NCBI RefSeq assembly: GCF_013128195.2
Contig: NZ_CP053452.2
Span: forward strand, 9,238,001-9,302,000
Source: Frigoriglobus tundricola
GTDB lineage: Bacteria; Planctomycetota; Planctomycetia; Gemmatales; Gemmataceae
Direction of reading: 5' to 3'
DNA: 64,000 nucleotides
Part shown: in pieces, positions 17,988-27,120 of the stretch
Layout of the letters: every line of letters begins with the position of its first letter
Position numbering within the stretch: position 1 is the stretch's first letter
The notes under the pieces: model-generated
The model's database searches: none
What the model was told of the DNA's origin: nothing
Seen by the model: only the letters and a program-made list of their open reading frames with translations
Program-made: the position numbers and the translations under genes

Positions 17988-19967
17988 CTACGACTTGCGC
18001 CTGGGAACCGAAGCCGCGATCTCTTCGGCGCGCTTGACCTCGACTTGCACGCCCGGGAGGGGGTCGTCGTCGTACAGCTCGATCACGTCGCGACAGCGGT
18101 TGCGCACGTCGCGCCGCTCGGCCCCGCGGTCCGGATCCCCCTTCACCTCGTCGGCCTTTTTCTTCACGTCGTCCAACCACCTGTCGAGCCGCTGGAGCCG
18201 AGCGTCGACGGGGTCGGCTGCGACCTTCGTCAGCGAGCGCCTGATCTGATTGCCGATCAAATACCAGGCTCGTTTGTCGGAGTCGCGCTCGGTCAGGCCG
18301 ACGAGCGCTTCACACACGCTCCTGGCCTTGTCGTCGTCGCCGAACGTCTTCAACCGGACCGCCCGGATCGCCAGCGACTCGGGGCTGGCCGGATCGGTTT
18401 TGAGCGGGAGCTCGTTCAGCCGGCTGTCCTCGATCTTCTTCCAGAGCAGGACGCTTTCCGCCCGTGCCGCGGCGAGGTCACCGATGCGCTTATCGGCCAG
18501 CCAGCCCCACCGCGCCTTCGTCAGTTCGGCGTCACTGGTCGAGAACGGCAGTTTCGCCTCATCGGGGAACCGGGCCTTGACCTTCCCCCACTGGGCCTCG
18601 GCGAGGTCCAGGAGTCCGTCCTTTTCGGCGTCCATCGCCTGCCACGCGGCCTCGTACGCCGCCGGATCGTCGTTCTCGGTCGGCTGGGACATGGTTTTCA
18701 GCGTGCTGTTGTGGCGGTTGGTCAGTTGCTTCTCGCGCTCGCGCACCTTCCCCTCGCGAAAGACCACCGCCGCTTTGTCCACCATCTCGCCGCCCCTCGA
18801 CCCATATGTTTCCAGGAACCGGGTCGCGGCCTCGTACTTCGCGTCGAACGTGTCGGCCTTCTCGAACGCGGCAAACATCTTGTCCGGGGACGACGGGCGG
18901 ACCGCGAGGTACACGCCTCCTCCGAGCGCCGCGAGGACCGCGAAGGTGCCGACCGCGCGGAGCCACTTTTGCTCCAGGAGCGGCACGGCGGCCTTCTTCT
19001 TCGCCTTCTTCTTCTTGCCGCGGAGCGCGCGGGCCGCCTCCTTGTCGGTGGCGTCCATCTTCTCGCCGGACTGGTTGAGCGGCTTGGCGGTCCGCACCTG
19101 GGCCGCGGCCAGCCCCGCGCTCTTCCGCGCGAACGAGTCCTCCTCGACCTCCTGGAGCAACCGCGCCACCCAGGCGGCGTCGATCGGCCGGTTCTCCTTG
19201 TCCTTTTCGAGCAGTTGCAGGATGAGCGACTCGAACTTCGGCGGCAGCTCGTTGACCAGCTTGCCGATCCGCGGCGCCCGCTCGTTGACGTGCTTGAGGA
19301 ACATCTCAACGGTGGTTTCGGCCACGAACGGCTTGCGCCCGGTGAGCAGCTCGAAGAACACGACCCCGAGCGAGTACAGGTCGGACTTGTTCGTCAGGTT
19401 GCGGTCGCCCCGGCACTGCTCCGGAGACATGTACGCGGCCGTCCCGATGGTACTGTTCGCGTTGGTCAGGGCGGTCACGTCGGTGTCCTTGGCGATACCG
19501 AAGTCGGTGAGCTTGAGGACGCCCTCCCGCGTGATCATCAGGTTCGAGGGCTTGAGGTCGCGGTGAATGATGCCCTTGTCGTGGGCGTACTGGAGCGCCT
19601 CGGCCAACTGTTTCCCGTACCCGACCACCTCCTCCCAGCCCAGCTTCCCGCGCCGCGCGAGGACGCGGTCGAGCGCCTCGCCGTCGATGTACTCCATCGC
19701 GATGTACGGGTTCTGCTTGTTGATCTTGCCGTGCGCGATGAGCCGAACGATGTGCGGGTGCCGGAGCTGTTTGAGGATGTTCGCTTCCCGCTCGAAGCGG
19801 GCCATCGCCGACTCGTTGCCGACCAGCCCGAGGGCGACCACTTTCAGCGCGATCGGGATCACCTTCTCCTGGCTGCGATGGAACTTGGCCCGGTAAACGG
19901 TGCCCATCGCCCCGCTTCCCAACTCTTTTTCGATCTCGAACGGGCCGATCTGCTGGCCAATCAGCAT
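17988..19967 (-). CDS. membrane-anchored serine/threonine protein kinase
   Basis: A 659-residue PknB-type kinase. The N-terminal catalytic domain (about 1-270) has the P-loop LGSGAMGTVYRAK, the ATP lysine in IALKVVALG, catalytic loop IIHRDLKPSNL, DFGIAKD, activation-segment end AAYMSPEQC and SDLYSLGVVFFELLTGRKPF. A basic KKKKAKKKAA stretch precedes one membrane helix (about 350-370, WLRAVGTFAVLAALGGGVYL). The C-terminal ~290 residues are outside the membrane and helical, without a recognised sensor domain; ERDSDKRAWYLIGNQIRRSL is typical of its TPR-like helices. The start at 19967 (MLIGQQIGPFEIEKEL) is where the kinase fold begins; the longer in-frame extension is Arg-rich. It is divergent from the 1322-aa gene. 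Confidence 0.93.
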   Translation of the reverse strand: MLIGQQIGPFEIEKELGSGAMGTVYRAKFHRSQEKVIPIALKVVALGLVGNESAMARFEREANILKQLRHPHIVRLIAHGKINKQNPYIAMEYIDGEALDRVLARRGKLGWEEVVGYGKQLAEALQYAHDKGIIHRDLKPSNLMITREGVLKLTDFGIAKDTDVTALTNANSTIGTAAYMSPEQCRGDRNLTNKSDLYSLGVVFFELLTGRKPFVAETTVEMFLKHVNERAPRIGKLVNELPPKFESLILQLLEKDKENRPIDAAWVARLLQEVEEDSFARKSAGLAAAQVRTAKPLNQSGEKMDATDKEAARALRGKKKKAKKKAAVPLLEQKWLRAVGTFAVLAALGGGVYLAVRPSSPDKMFAAFEKADTFDAKYEAATRFLETYGSRGGEMVDKAAVVFREGKVREREKQLTNRHNSTLKTMSQPTENDDPAAYEAAWQAMDAEKDGLLDLAEAQWGKVKARFPDEAKLPFSTSDAELTKARWGWLADKRIGDLAAARAESVLLWKKIEDSRLNELPLKTDPASPESLAIRAVRLKTFGDDDKARSVCEALVGLTERDSDKRAWYLIGNQIRRSLTKVAADPVDARLQRLDRWLDDVKKKADEVKGDPDRGAERRDVRNRCRDVIELYDDDPLPGVQVEVKRAEEIAASVPRRKS

Positions 19968-20340
19968 TGGTGCCACTCCCGTACCCGTACCCGGCGGTCG
20001 GAGGCATTGTAGCCCGTTTCGCGTCCGGTTGCTCGCCCGTTTTTTCCTCTCGCGCGATCCAAACTCTTTCCGGGGAAGGGGAATGAGCAATTCCCCGCCG
20101 TCTGCCCGTTCCGTCATCGAACGAAGGTAAGGAAGTACCAAGGTAACTGCGGGAAAAGAATCGACCCGCGTTTTAAACGGCTCCCCGCCTCCTCAGACCA
20201 GGGGTTCGCATCCCTGGCTGTCGGCGATGCAAGTGCCAGCAGGCCGATCATTTCCCCGCTCGCGCCTAACGCTCTAGAACGGGTTTCCCGGACGGACCGA
20301 GCGCGGGATCGTAACAGCGGGCTTTGCAGGCAATCCGCGT

Positions 20341-20369
20341 GTGGCAGCGAACCGTCTAAGGGGTATAAT
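20341..20369 (+). promoter_or_regulatory. candidate sigma-70 promoter for the 1322-aa gene
   Basis: GTGGCA (20341-20346), a 17-base spacer and a perfect TATAAT (20364-20369), 85 bases before the ATG at 20454. The 486-base gap between the divergent kinase and this gene holds no gene that I can support. Confidence 0.6.
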
Positions 20370-20453
20370 CTCTTTCGGATCGGTCGGCGCCCGCGCCGAC
20401 AGGTGATGACCGAAAGACGGTTCGGCGGATCACCCGCCGCCGGAGGTCGATAC

Positions 20454-23400
20454 ATGGCCGCAGTTCTGGACAAGCAAGACCCCGCCACAAAGAACGGATC
20501 GCAGGTCGACGAGCAGATCGCCCAGGCGACCAGCCGCATCCGCGCCCACGATCTCGCGTTCGGCGGGCTCGTGCTGCTCGCGCTCGTGTTGGTTTACGCC
20601 ACCGGGATGATCTGTCTGGACCGCTACTTCGTCCTCCCCGAGTGGGTGCGACAGGTGTCGCTCCTGGGGCTCGTGGCGGTGTTCGCGGGTACGGCGTACG
20701 TCACGCTCGTCGGCCCGCTCCGGCAGCGGATCAACCCGTTGTACGCCGCGCGGCAAGTCGAACGCACCATCGACGATGCCAAGAACAGCGTGACCGGCTA
20801 CGTCGCTGCCCAGCAAAAGGGCGACCTCAACTCGACCGTCAAGGCCGCGCTCGCCAGCCGGGCCGCGAAGTCGGTGGCCGAAGCCGACGTGAACCGGGCC
20901 ATCGATCACCGCGGCCTCGTCTACCTGGGCGCCGTGTCGGTCGCGTTCTTTCTCGCGCTGGTCGTGCTGTTTTTCGTGTTCCGGCCGGCCCCGTTCGGCT
21001 CGCTCATGGGGCGGGCGTTCGTCCCGTTCTCGTCCGCGGTGATCCCCAACCAGACGCAAATCCGCCTGATGAAACCGGACCCGACCGACCCGACCATCAC
21101 CACGGGCCAGTCGATCACGGTCGCCGTTCACCTCGGCGGGAAGGTGCCGAGCGCCGCGGGGCCGGACCGCGCCCGCCTGCTCATCCGCCACAACACGGCC
21201 GACCCGAATTACGACGAACTCCCGATGGTGGCCGGCGAAACCACCCGCGACTTCGAATTGCGCGTTCCGGATTACCTCGTGCAGAACGGCTTCTGGTACA
21301 AGGTCGCCGCCGGTGACGCAGTAACGGACGAATACAAGGTGACCGTCCGCTCGTTGCCGCTGTTCAACGAGACCCAGGTCGCCTACGAGTACCCAAAGTA
21401 CCTGCGCCGGAAGCCCGACTCCGCGAACGGCCCGCTCGTCAGCGCGTACCGCGGCACCACGGTCACCCTCACCGCCCGCACCAACCGCGAGGTCCGTGAC
21501 GGCCTCATGGTGATCGAACCGGCCAACACCCGCGTGGCCGGAACGGTGGTCCCCGGCAAGCCGGACAGCCTCCAGTTCGTGTTCAAGCTGATCGAAGCCG
21601 GCAAATACAAGCTCTCCTTCACCGCCACCAACGGCGAAATCAGCGCCGACACGTTCCAATCGACGATCGCCGTCGAGGTCGACAGCGCCCCACAGGTGGT
21701 CATCAACAAGCCGGAAGAGGACGAGGTCACCGAACCGGCGAACGGCCAGCTCAAGGTGGACGGCAAGATCGGCGACGACTTCGGGATCGACACGGTCACC
21801 CTCAAGATGAAGATCGTCGGCCGCCTCGAACAGGACCTGCCCGACGTTCCTTACATGAACGGCAAGAGCCGGTCGTTCCGCCGCGAGAAAGACGGCACGT
21901 GGCCCACCGATCTCGATTACAAGGTGTCCGTCGATTTCGCGACGCTGAAGAAGAACGCCGCCGGCCTGGACGTCCAACTCGCCCCGGACACGGTCATCGA
22001 ATACTGGCTCGAAGCGACCGACAACTGCACCGAACCGAAACCCAACGTCGGGCGGTCGCAACCGAAGAAGGTGCGCCTCACCGCACCGAAGGTCGGCGAG
22101 GAGGAGCAGAAGAACCTGGACAGCGAGAAGGACAAACGGAAGACCGAGGAGAAACAGCACGCCGACCAGCAGCAAAAGAAGCTCGCCAACGAGAAGCGCG
22201 ACCCAAAGAAGGGTCAGCCCGACGCCAAGGAGCCTGAGAAGAAGGACGGCGAGACCGGGGGCGAGCAGCAGAATCAAGACAAGCCGAAGCCGGGTGACAA
22301 AAACGAGAGTCCCGAGAAAAACCCGGCCGACCAACCGAACAAGGTCGAGAAGCAGCCGGGCAAACCCGGTGGCCAGCCGAACAAGGAGCCCCAAAAGGGC
22401 GAGAACGACCCAGGTAAGGGGCAAGCCGACCAAACGCCCAAGGAGGGCGATACGCCGTCCAAGCCCAACAGCGCGGACAACACGAATCCGGACAAATCAA
22501 AACCGGACACGGCGCCCCCGCCGAAGACCGCGGATGAAAAGCAGATCGAGGACACCGCCAAGGAGTTTGAGAAGGAACTCAAAGATCAGAACAAGACCGG
22601 AGGTGCGGGGAAAGGCGACCCCACGCCGAACGAAGCCGACAAGACCGAGCCGGGGAGCACCAAGCCGCAGCCGATGGACGGCATGAAAGGCACGGGTGAT
22701 CCCTCGGAACCCAAACCCGAGCAAAAGTCACCCGGTGCCAACGATCCGACCAAGCCGATGGGCCAGCCCGACAACGCACCGGCATCGGACAAGTCCAAGG
22801 GAGACCTGAAGCAGCCCGACGACCCCGCGACACCCAAGCCGGACGAGAAGAAAGCCGACCCGAAGGCGGGTCAAAAGGGCGGTGCTGCGCCGTCGGAAAG
22901 GCAGAGCGAGCCGCTCGGTCCGCCGCCGGGCGGCGATAAGGAGACGCCCAAGGAGAAGCAACCGGCACCGAAAGACCCGAATCAGAAACAGGACGCGAAC
23001 TCCGGTTCGACCGGAAAACCGTCCACTCAGAAAGAAGAGGACAAGTCAACCGGCGAACAGGGTGGTAGCCCCAATCCGGCCGACAAGAAAGACCCCGCCG
23101 CCGACGCCGGCAGCCAGAACAAGCCGATGCCCGAGAACACGCGCGGCGGCGACAAGCCGGCCCCACAACCGAAAGGCGCGCCCGGCGAGAACCAACGCCC
23201 CGCGCCGGGTGCGGGCGAGGGGAAACCGGACAAAGCCCCGCCCGCCGGTGGCACGAAGCTGATGCCGAAGGACGACCCGATGGCGAAAGGCGAGGACGCC
23301 CAACCAAAGCCGGGCGATCCGGGCGCGAACGAGCCGAAGCAGCCGAATGGCAGCGACGCGGCCGAATCGAAGCCCGATGATCCGAAGAACGCGCCGAAGG

Positions 23401-24422
23401 GCAGAAAGTCCCTCGATAAAGGCGGCGACAAACCGGCCCCCAACGATGCCAAAAAGGGCGAGCCGAACGCGGGAGACGGCCACGCGGCCGAGAAGAAGCT
23501 CGACGAGAAGCAGTTGAAGGAACTGCAAGACGCCGCAAAGAATCTGAACAGCACCGATCCGGCCAAGAAGAAGGACGCCCAGGACAAACTCGACAAGGCC
23601 ATCGGTGAAGACAAGCGCAAGGAAATGGAGAACCTCGCGAACGACCTTCAATCCAACGACAAGGCCAGGCGCGACGCCGCCGAGCAGAAGCTCGAAAACA
23701 TGAAGAAGGAACTCGAAAAGCAAGCCGCCAAGAAGGACGGCAAGGACAGCGCGCCGGGCAAGGAACCGACGCCCGAAGAGATGGCCGAGCTGATGAAGAA
23801 GGCGCAGGACCTTCAATCGAAGGACGAAAAGACCCGCCAGCAGGCACAGCAAGATCTGGACAAGAAGATCGGTGAGGAGAACCGCAAAACGCTCGAAGAG
23901 ATGATGAAGAACCAGAAGCCGTCCGACCCCGAGCAGGAGAAGAAGACTAAAGAACAGCTCGAAAAGATGGCGAAGAGCCAGTCGAAAAAGACGGATGACG
24001 ACTTCACGCCGCGGGGGCCGGGCGACAGTCCCAAGGCGAAAGGCCGGATGCAGGACGCAAAGGAGCGGGCCGATAGTGCCGAACTGTTACTCGAACAGTT
24101 CGAGAAGAACCAGAAGTCGCTCCAGGCCAAGAAGGGCTGGACGGACGAAGAATACAAGCAATTCCTAGACGGTTATCGCAAGCGCGTCGAGGACTTGCGG
24201 CAGGAAGCCGAGAAGGAGGCGCTCGCTGGCACCAAGCCGACGCCGCCCGGACCGGCCGCTACGACCCCACCGGGGTTCACGCCAGGGGGGTTGGGTGGTA
24301 AGGCGGACGCGCTTTCTGGCCCGTCGGGTGGCCCCGCCGGCGTCGGCGGGCCGACGGCGGCCCCGCCCGGCTTCGAAAAGGCTCGTGACATCTTCCAGAA
24401 GGGCCTCCAGAAGAAGCCGTGA
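20454..24422 (+). CDS. 1322-residue membrane protein with Lys/Pro/Glu-rich low-complexity domain
   Basis: Three membrane helices occur near the N-terminus (about 38-55, 68-86, 156-175). They are followed by about 370 residues of beta-rich, Ig-like extracytoplasmic sequence (TITTGQSITVAVHLGGKV, FNETQVAYEYPKYLRRKPD, IGDDFGIDTVTLKMKIVG). This layout is like planctomycete DUF4175-type proteins. Residues about 545-1010 are almost only K, P, E, D, N, G, Q and A. Residues about 1010-1240 are charged helices with a repeated phrase, QDAAKNLNSTDPAKKKDAQ and KAQDLQSKDEKTRQQAQQDL. The end is Pro/Gly-rich. The start at 20454 has GGAGG upstream. Genomes of this group often carry such a gene near MoxR/vWA genes, not seen here. 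Function is unknown. Confidence 0.85.
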   Translation: MAAVLDKQDPATKNGSQVDEQIAQATSRIRAHDLAFGGLVLLALVLVYATGMICLDRYFVLPEWVRQVSLLGLVAVFAGTAYVTLVGPLRQRINPLYAARQVERTIDDAKNSVTGYVAAQQKGDLNSTVKAALASRAAKSVAEADVNRAIDHRGLVYLGAVSVAFFLALVVLFFVFRPAPFGSLMGRAFVPFSSAVIPNQTQIRLMKPDPTDPTITTGQSITVAVHLGGKVPSAAGPDRARLLIRHNTADPNYDELPMVAGETTRDFELRVPDYLVQNGFWYKVAAGDAVTDEYKVTVRSLPLFNETQVAYEYPKYLRRKPDSANGPLVSAYRGTTVTLTARTNREVRDGLMVIEPANTRVAGTVVPGKPDSLQFVFKLIEAGKYKLSFTATNGEISADTFQSTIAVEVDSAPQVVINKPEEDEVTEPANGQLKVDGKIGDDFGIDTVTLKMKIVGRLEQDLPDVPYMNGKSRSFRREKDGTWPTDLDYKVSVDFATLKKNAAGLDVQLAPDTVIEYWLEATDNCTEPKPNVGRSQPKKVRLTAPKVGEEEQKNLDSEKDKRKTEEKQHADQQQKKLANEKRDPKKGQPDAKEPEKKDGETGGEQQNQDKPKPGDKNESPEKNPADQPNKVEKQPGKPGGQPNKEPQKGENDPGKGQADQTPKEGDTPSKPNSADNTNPDKSKPDTAPPPKTADEKQIEDTAKEFEKELKDQNKTGGAGKGDPTPNEADKTEPGSTKPQPMDGMKGTGDPSEPKPEQKSPGANDPTKPMGQPDNAPASDKSKGDLKQPDDPATPKPDEKKADPKAGQKGGAAPSERQSEPLGPPPGGDKETPKEKQPAPKDPNQKQDANSGSTGKPSTQKEEDKSTGEQGGSPNPADKKDPAADAGSQNKPMPENTRGGDKPAPQPKGAPGENQRPAPGAGEGKPDKAPPAGGTKLMPKDDPMAKGEDAQPKPGDPGANEPKQPNGSDAAESKPDDPKNAPKGRKSLDKGGDKPAPNDAKKGEPNAGDGHAAEKKLDEKQLKELQDAAKNLNSTDPAKKKDAQDKLDKAIGEDKRKEMENLANDLQSNDKARRDAAEQKLENMKKELEKQAAKKDGKDSAPGKEPTPEEMAELMKKAQDLQSKDEKTRQQAQQDLDKKIGEENRKTLEEMMKNQKPSDPEQEKKTKEQLEKMAKSQSKKTDDDFTPRGPGDSPKAKGRMQDAKERADSAELLLEQFEKNQKSLQAKKGWTDEEYKQFLDGYRKRVEDLRQEAEKEALAGTKPTPPGPAATTPPGFTPGGLGGKADALSGPSGGPAGVGGPTAAPPGFEKARDIFQKGLQKKP

Positions 24423-24558
24423 GTCGGAAAGGGGCTTTCCGATCCGAACAGCAGAAATCACCCCTTCTGCAAGGGCACGGTTCCGCACGGCCCCGTGCGG
24501 CCGTCGCCCTTCACATTTTCTACGTTGACGGGAGACCTCCCCTCCCGCTGGTGCGCAA

Positions 24559-26178
24559 ATGTCCGGCGCCAACCGCTATCTCGTCTCCTTCGACGCCCAC
24601 GACACCTTCCACCGCTTCGCCGACGTCCTCGTCATCGGGGCCGGCATCGCCGGCCTACGGGCCGCGCTCGAAGTGCCGGCCGACCTCTCGGTCCTGGTGG
24701 TCACCAAGGATCGCGTGACGGAGAGCAACAGCTCCTACGCACAGGGCGGGATCGCGGGCGTGCGCTCGCCCGAGGACACGTTCGAGAACCACGTCGAGGA
24801 CACGCTCGTGGCCGGCGACGGCCTGTGCGACCGCGAGGTGGTCGAACTCGTCGTCCGCGAGGCGCCGCACCAGATCGAGAAGCTGATCGAGTTCGGCACG
24901 AAGTTCGACGAGGAGAACGGCCAGCTCGCGCTCACCCGCGAGGGCGGGCACAGCCACCGCCGGATCGTCCACGCGCTCGGCGACTCCACCGGCTTCGAGA
25001 TGATGCGGGCCACGATCGCGACCGCGCGCACCGCGCCGAACGTCCGCATCTGGGACGACACGTTCACGATCGACCTGCTCACGCACGAGGGGCAGTGCTG
25101 CGGCGCGGTCGTCGCCCGCAACGGGACCGGCCGGTGCCTGATTTGGGCGAAGCAGGTGGTCCTGGCCTCCGGCGGGTGCGGGATGGTGTACCGGGAGACG
25201 ACCAACCCGCCGGTCGCCACCGGCGACGGGATGGCCGCCGCGTACCGGGCCGGCGCCGACCTCCGCGACATGGAGTTCATGCAGTTCCACCCCACGGTGC
25301 TGTACGTCGCCGGGTCCGCGCGGTACCTCGTGAGCGAGGCGGTACGCGGCGAGGGGGCGTACCTGCGCGACGTGACCGGCGAGCGGTTCATGCCGGCCGC
25401 CGACCCGCGCGGCGAACTGGCCCCGCGCGACGTCGTGGCGCGGGCCATCTTCCGCACGATGGAGCGGACCCAGCACCCGAACGTGTACCTCGACCTCTCG
25501 CACCTCGACCCGGCCCTCGTGCTGCACCGCTTCCCCGGCATCAACCGGGTGTGCAAGAGCTTCGGCCTGGACATCACCAGGGACCGCATCCCGGTGCGGC
25601 CCGGCGCGCACTACATGGTCGGCGGCGTGACGGTGGACCCGCACGGCCGCACCACGGTCCCGGGGCTGTGGGCCGCGGGCGAGGTCACGTCGAGCGGCCT
25701 GCACGGGGCGAACCGGCTGGCCTCGAACAGTCTGATCGAGGGCCTCGTGTACGGCACGCTCTGCGGGCGCGGCGCGGCGGAGGCGGTCCGCACCATGCCG
25801 CGTGCCATGACCGCGTACCCGATCCGGTCGGCGATCCCGCCGGCCGAACCGGACGCGCGGCTCGACGTCGCCGACCTGACGGCCTCGTTGCGGTCGCTGA
25901 TGGTGCGTAAAATGGGGATCGTCCGCGACCGCGCCCGGCTCCTCGAAGCGAAAGAGGACCTGCGGTTCTGGTGCCGCTACGCGCTGTCGCGTGAGTTCGA
26001 CGGCAAGCCCGGCTGGGAGCTGCAGAACCTGCTCACGGTCGCCCGCCTCATGGTCGCCGCGGCGCTCGCCCGCGAGGAGTCGCGCGGCACGCACTTCCGG
26101 AGCGACTTCCCCGCCCGCGACGACGTGCACTGGGGCCTGCGGCACGTGACGAGCGAGCCGTTCGTCGCACTGGGGTAG
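24559..26178 (+). CDS. nadB: L-aspartate oxidase
   Basis: A 539-residue FAD enzyme that oxidises L-aspartate to iminoaspartate, the first step of de novo NAD synthesis. It has the dinucleotide-binding VLVIGAGIAGLRAAL (about residues 23-37), SNSSYAQGGIAG, the EGGHSHRRIVHALGDSTG active-site stretch, LASGGCGMVYRETTNPPVAT, DMEFMQFHPT, RPGAHYMVGGV and the second FAD motif LHGANRLASNSLIEGLVYG. The C-terminal helical domain is present. The HSHRR and R-H-Y-M residues that contact the substrate carboxylates in this family are visible, arguing for NadB rather than a succinate dehydrogenase flavoprotein. nadA and nadC are not in the window. Confidence 0.95.
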   Translation: MSGANRYLVSFDAHDTFHRFADVLVIGAGIAGLRAALEVPADLSVLVVTKDRVTESNSSYAQGGIAGVRSPEDTFENHVEDTLVAGDGLCDREVVELVVREAPHQIEKLIEFGTKFDEENGQLALTREGGHSHRRIVHALGDSTGFEMMRATIATARTAPNVRIWDDTFTIDLLTHEGQCCGAVVARNGTGRCLIWAKQVVLASGGCGMVYRETTNPPVATGDGMAAAYRAGADLRDMEFMQFHPTVLYVAGSARYLVSEAVRGEGAYLRDVTGERFMPAADPRGELAPRDVVARAIFRTMERTQHPNVYLDLSHLDPALVLHRFPGINRVCKSFGLDITRDRIPVRPGAHYMVGGVTVDPHGRTTVPGLWAAGEVTSSGLHGANRLASNSLIEGLVYGTLCGRGAAEAVRTMPRAMTAYPIRSAIPPAEPDARLDVADLTASLRSLMVRKMGIVRDRARLLEAKEDLRFWCRYALSREFDGKPGWELQNLLTVARLMVAAALAREESRGTHFRSDFPARDDVHWGLRHVTSEPFVALG

Positions 26179-26249
26179 AATTTCGGCAATCCGCTCCTGT
26201 CGATTCGTCGTCGGGTGAGTGTATCGCCCGAACTTCGCCGAGGAATCCG

Positions 26250-26837
26250 ATGAAGTGGTTTCTGCTTGTCCTGACCGTGTTCGCCCACGCACCCACCGGC
26301 TCCGCCGAGGACCGCGCCCCGGAGAGCCCGGTCACGCTCAAGCTGGTCGCCAAGACCGACACGTACGCCTTCGACGGCAGCGGGAAGACGACCGCGGAAT
26401 ACAAGGCGGCTCTCGAGGAAACCGCGCGGACGCTCGAAAAGGGCGAGCGCGCGAATCCGCCGAAGCCGCTGACCGTTGACCTCGTCCTCCAGTTCACGAA
26501 CACCTCGAAGGAAGAGGTCACGATCCACGTCCGGGGCGACGCGAACGTGTACACCTTCGAGCTGAAGGGCGGCGCGGGCGTGGTGACGATGAAGAACCCG
26601 GTCGCGTTCACGGAAGAGTTTCGGCTCCCGCGGCCAGTCACCCTGGCCCCGGGCAAGTCCTACGAGATCCCGGTGAAAACGTTCGCGGACGGCCGCCGCG
26701 GCCTCTCCCGCCTGCTGTTCTGGACGGGGCCGGGCGAGTACACGCTGAGCGCGAAGTACACGCTCGCGGACAAGGACGGCGGAAAGGCCGCCGAGCTGAC
26801 GAGCGAACCGGTGAAGATCACCGTGACCGACAAGTAA
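26250..26837 (+). CDS. secreted hypothetical protein, Ig-like fold
   Basis: A 195-residue protein with a signal peptide (MKWFLLVLTVFAHAPTGSA). The mature part has beta-rich segments (LTVDLVLQFTNTSKEEVTIH, then VYTFELKGGAGVVTM) and ends GEYTLSAKYTLADKDGG and PVKITVTDK. The pattern of 'tension-free' strands resembles planctomycete intracellular proteinase-inhibitor-like or DUF4198-like domains, but no family is certain. It is exported, probably to the periplasm. A purine-rich GAGGAATCC precedes the ATG. It is followed by a strong terminator at 26855-26886. Confidence 0.7.
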   Translation: MKWFLLVLTVFAHAPTGSAEDRAPESPVTLKLVAKTDTYAFDGSGKTTAEYKAALEETARTLEKGERANPPKPLTVDLVLQFTNTSKEEVTIHVRGDANVYTFELKGGAGVVTMKNPVAFTEEFRLPRPVTLAPGKSYEIPVKTFADGRRGLSRLLFWTGPGEYTLSAKYTLADKDGGKAAELTSEPVKITVTDK

Positions 26838-26854
26838 CGGAGGCGCGTGAAGAA

Positions 26855-26886
26855 AACGGCCCGCGGCGCCTGCGCCGCGGGCCGTT
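26855..26886 (+). terminator. GC-rich hairpin terminator
   Basis: 15-base perfect arms (26855-26869 and 26872-26886, AACGGCCCGCGGCGC and its complement), 18 bases after the stop of the secreted protein. Confidence 0.75.
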
Positions 26887-26938
26887 CGCGTTGACTTCTG
26901 ATCGTCCGGACCAGTAACATTACACATCAGGAGGGACC

Positions 26939-27110
26939 ATGGGCACGCAGACACAGCGCCAGGCGACGTTCGACGACCTGATGAAGACGGATGGGAAGGC
27001 CGAGCTCATCAACGGAAGGATCATGCCCATCATACCCAGCGGTTTCCTGCCCGGTCGCGTCGCGAAGCGCACCGGGTCGCGTCGCGAAGCGCATCCTATT
27101 CGCACTCGAT
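26939..27110 (+). pseudogene. 5' fragment of a Uma2-family gene, broken by a short tandem duplication
   Basis: AGGAGGG and an ATG start MGTQTQRQATFDDLMKTDGK and AELINGRIMPIIPSGFLPGR, the standard opening of Gemmata Uma2 (restriction-endonuclease-fold) proteins. At 27051-27093 a 21/22-base unit occurs twice in tandem and shifts the frame. Read from the second copy, the frame continues GRVAKRILFALDADA, as in intact relatives. After about 27110 the Uma2 sequence ends and the 3' end of the convergent DUF2063 gene begins, so the catalytic part is missing. Confidence 0.7.
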
Positions 27111-27120
27111 GCCGATGCGG

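Noticed and set aside
20430-22433. Minus-strand 667-codon frame opposite the 1322-aa gene
   Set aside because: Leu/Val/Arg-rich antisense of the Lys/Glu/Asp-rich gene. The plus-strand gene has a promoter, a ribosome-binding site and membrane helices.
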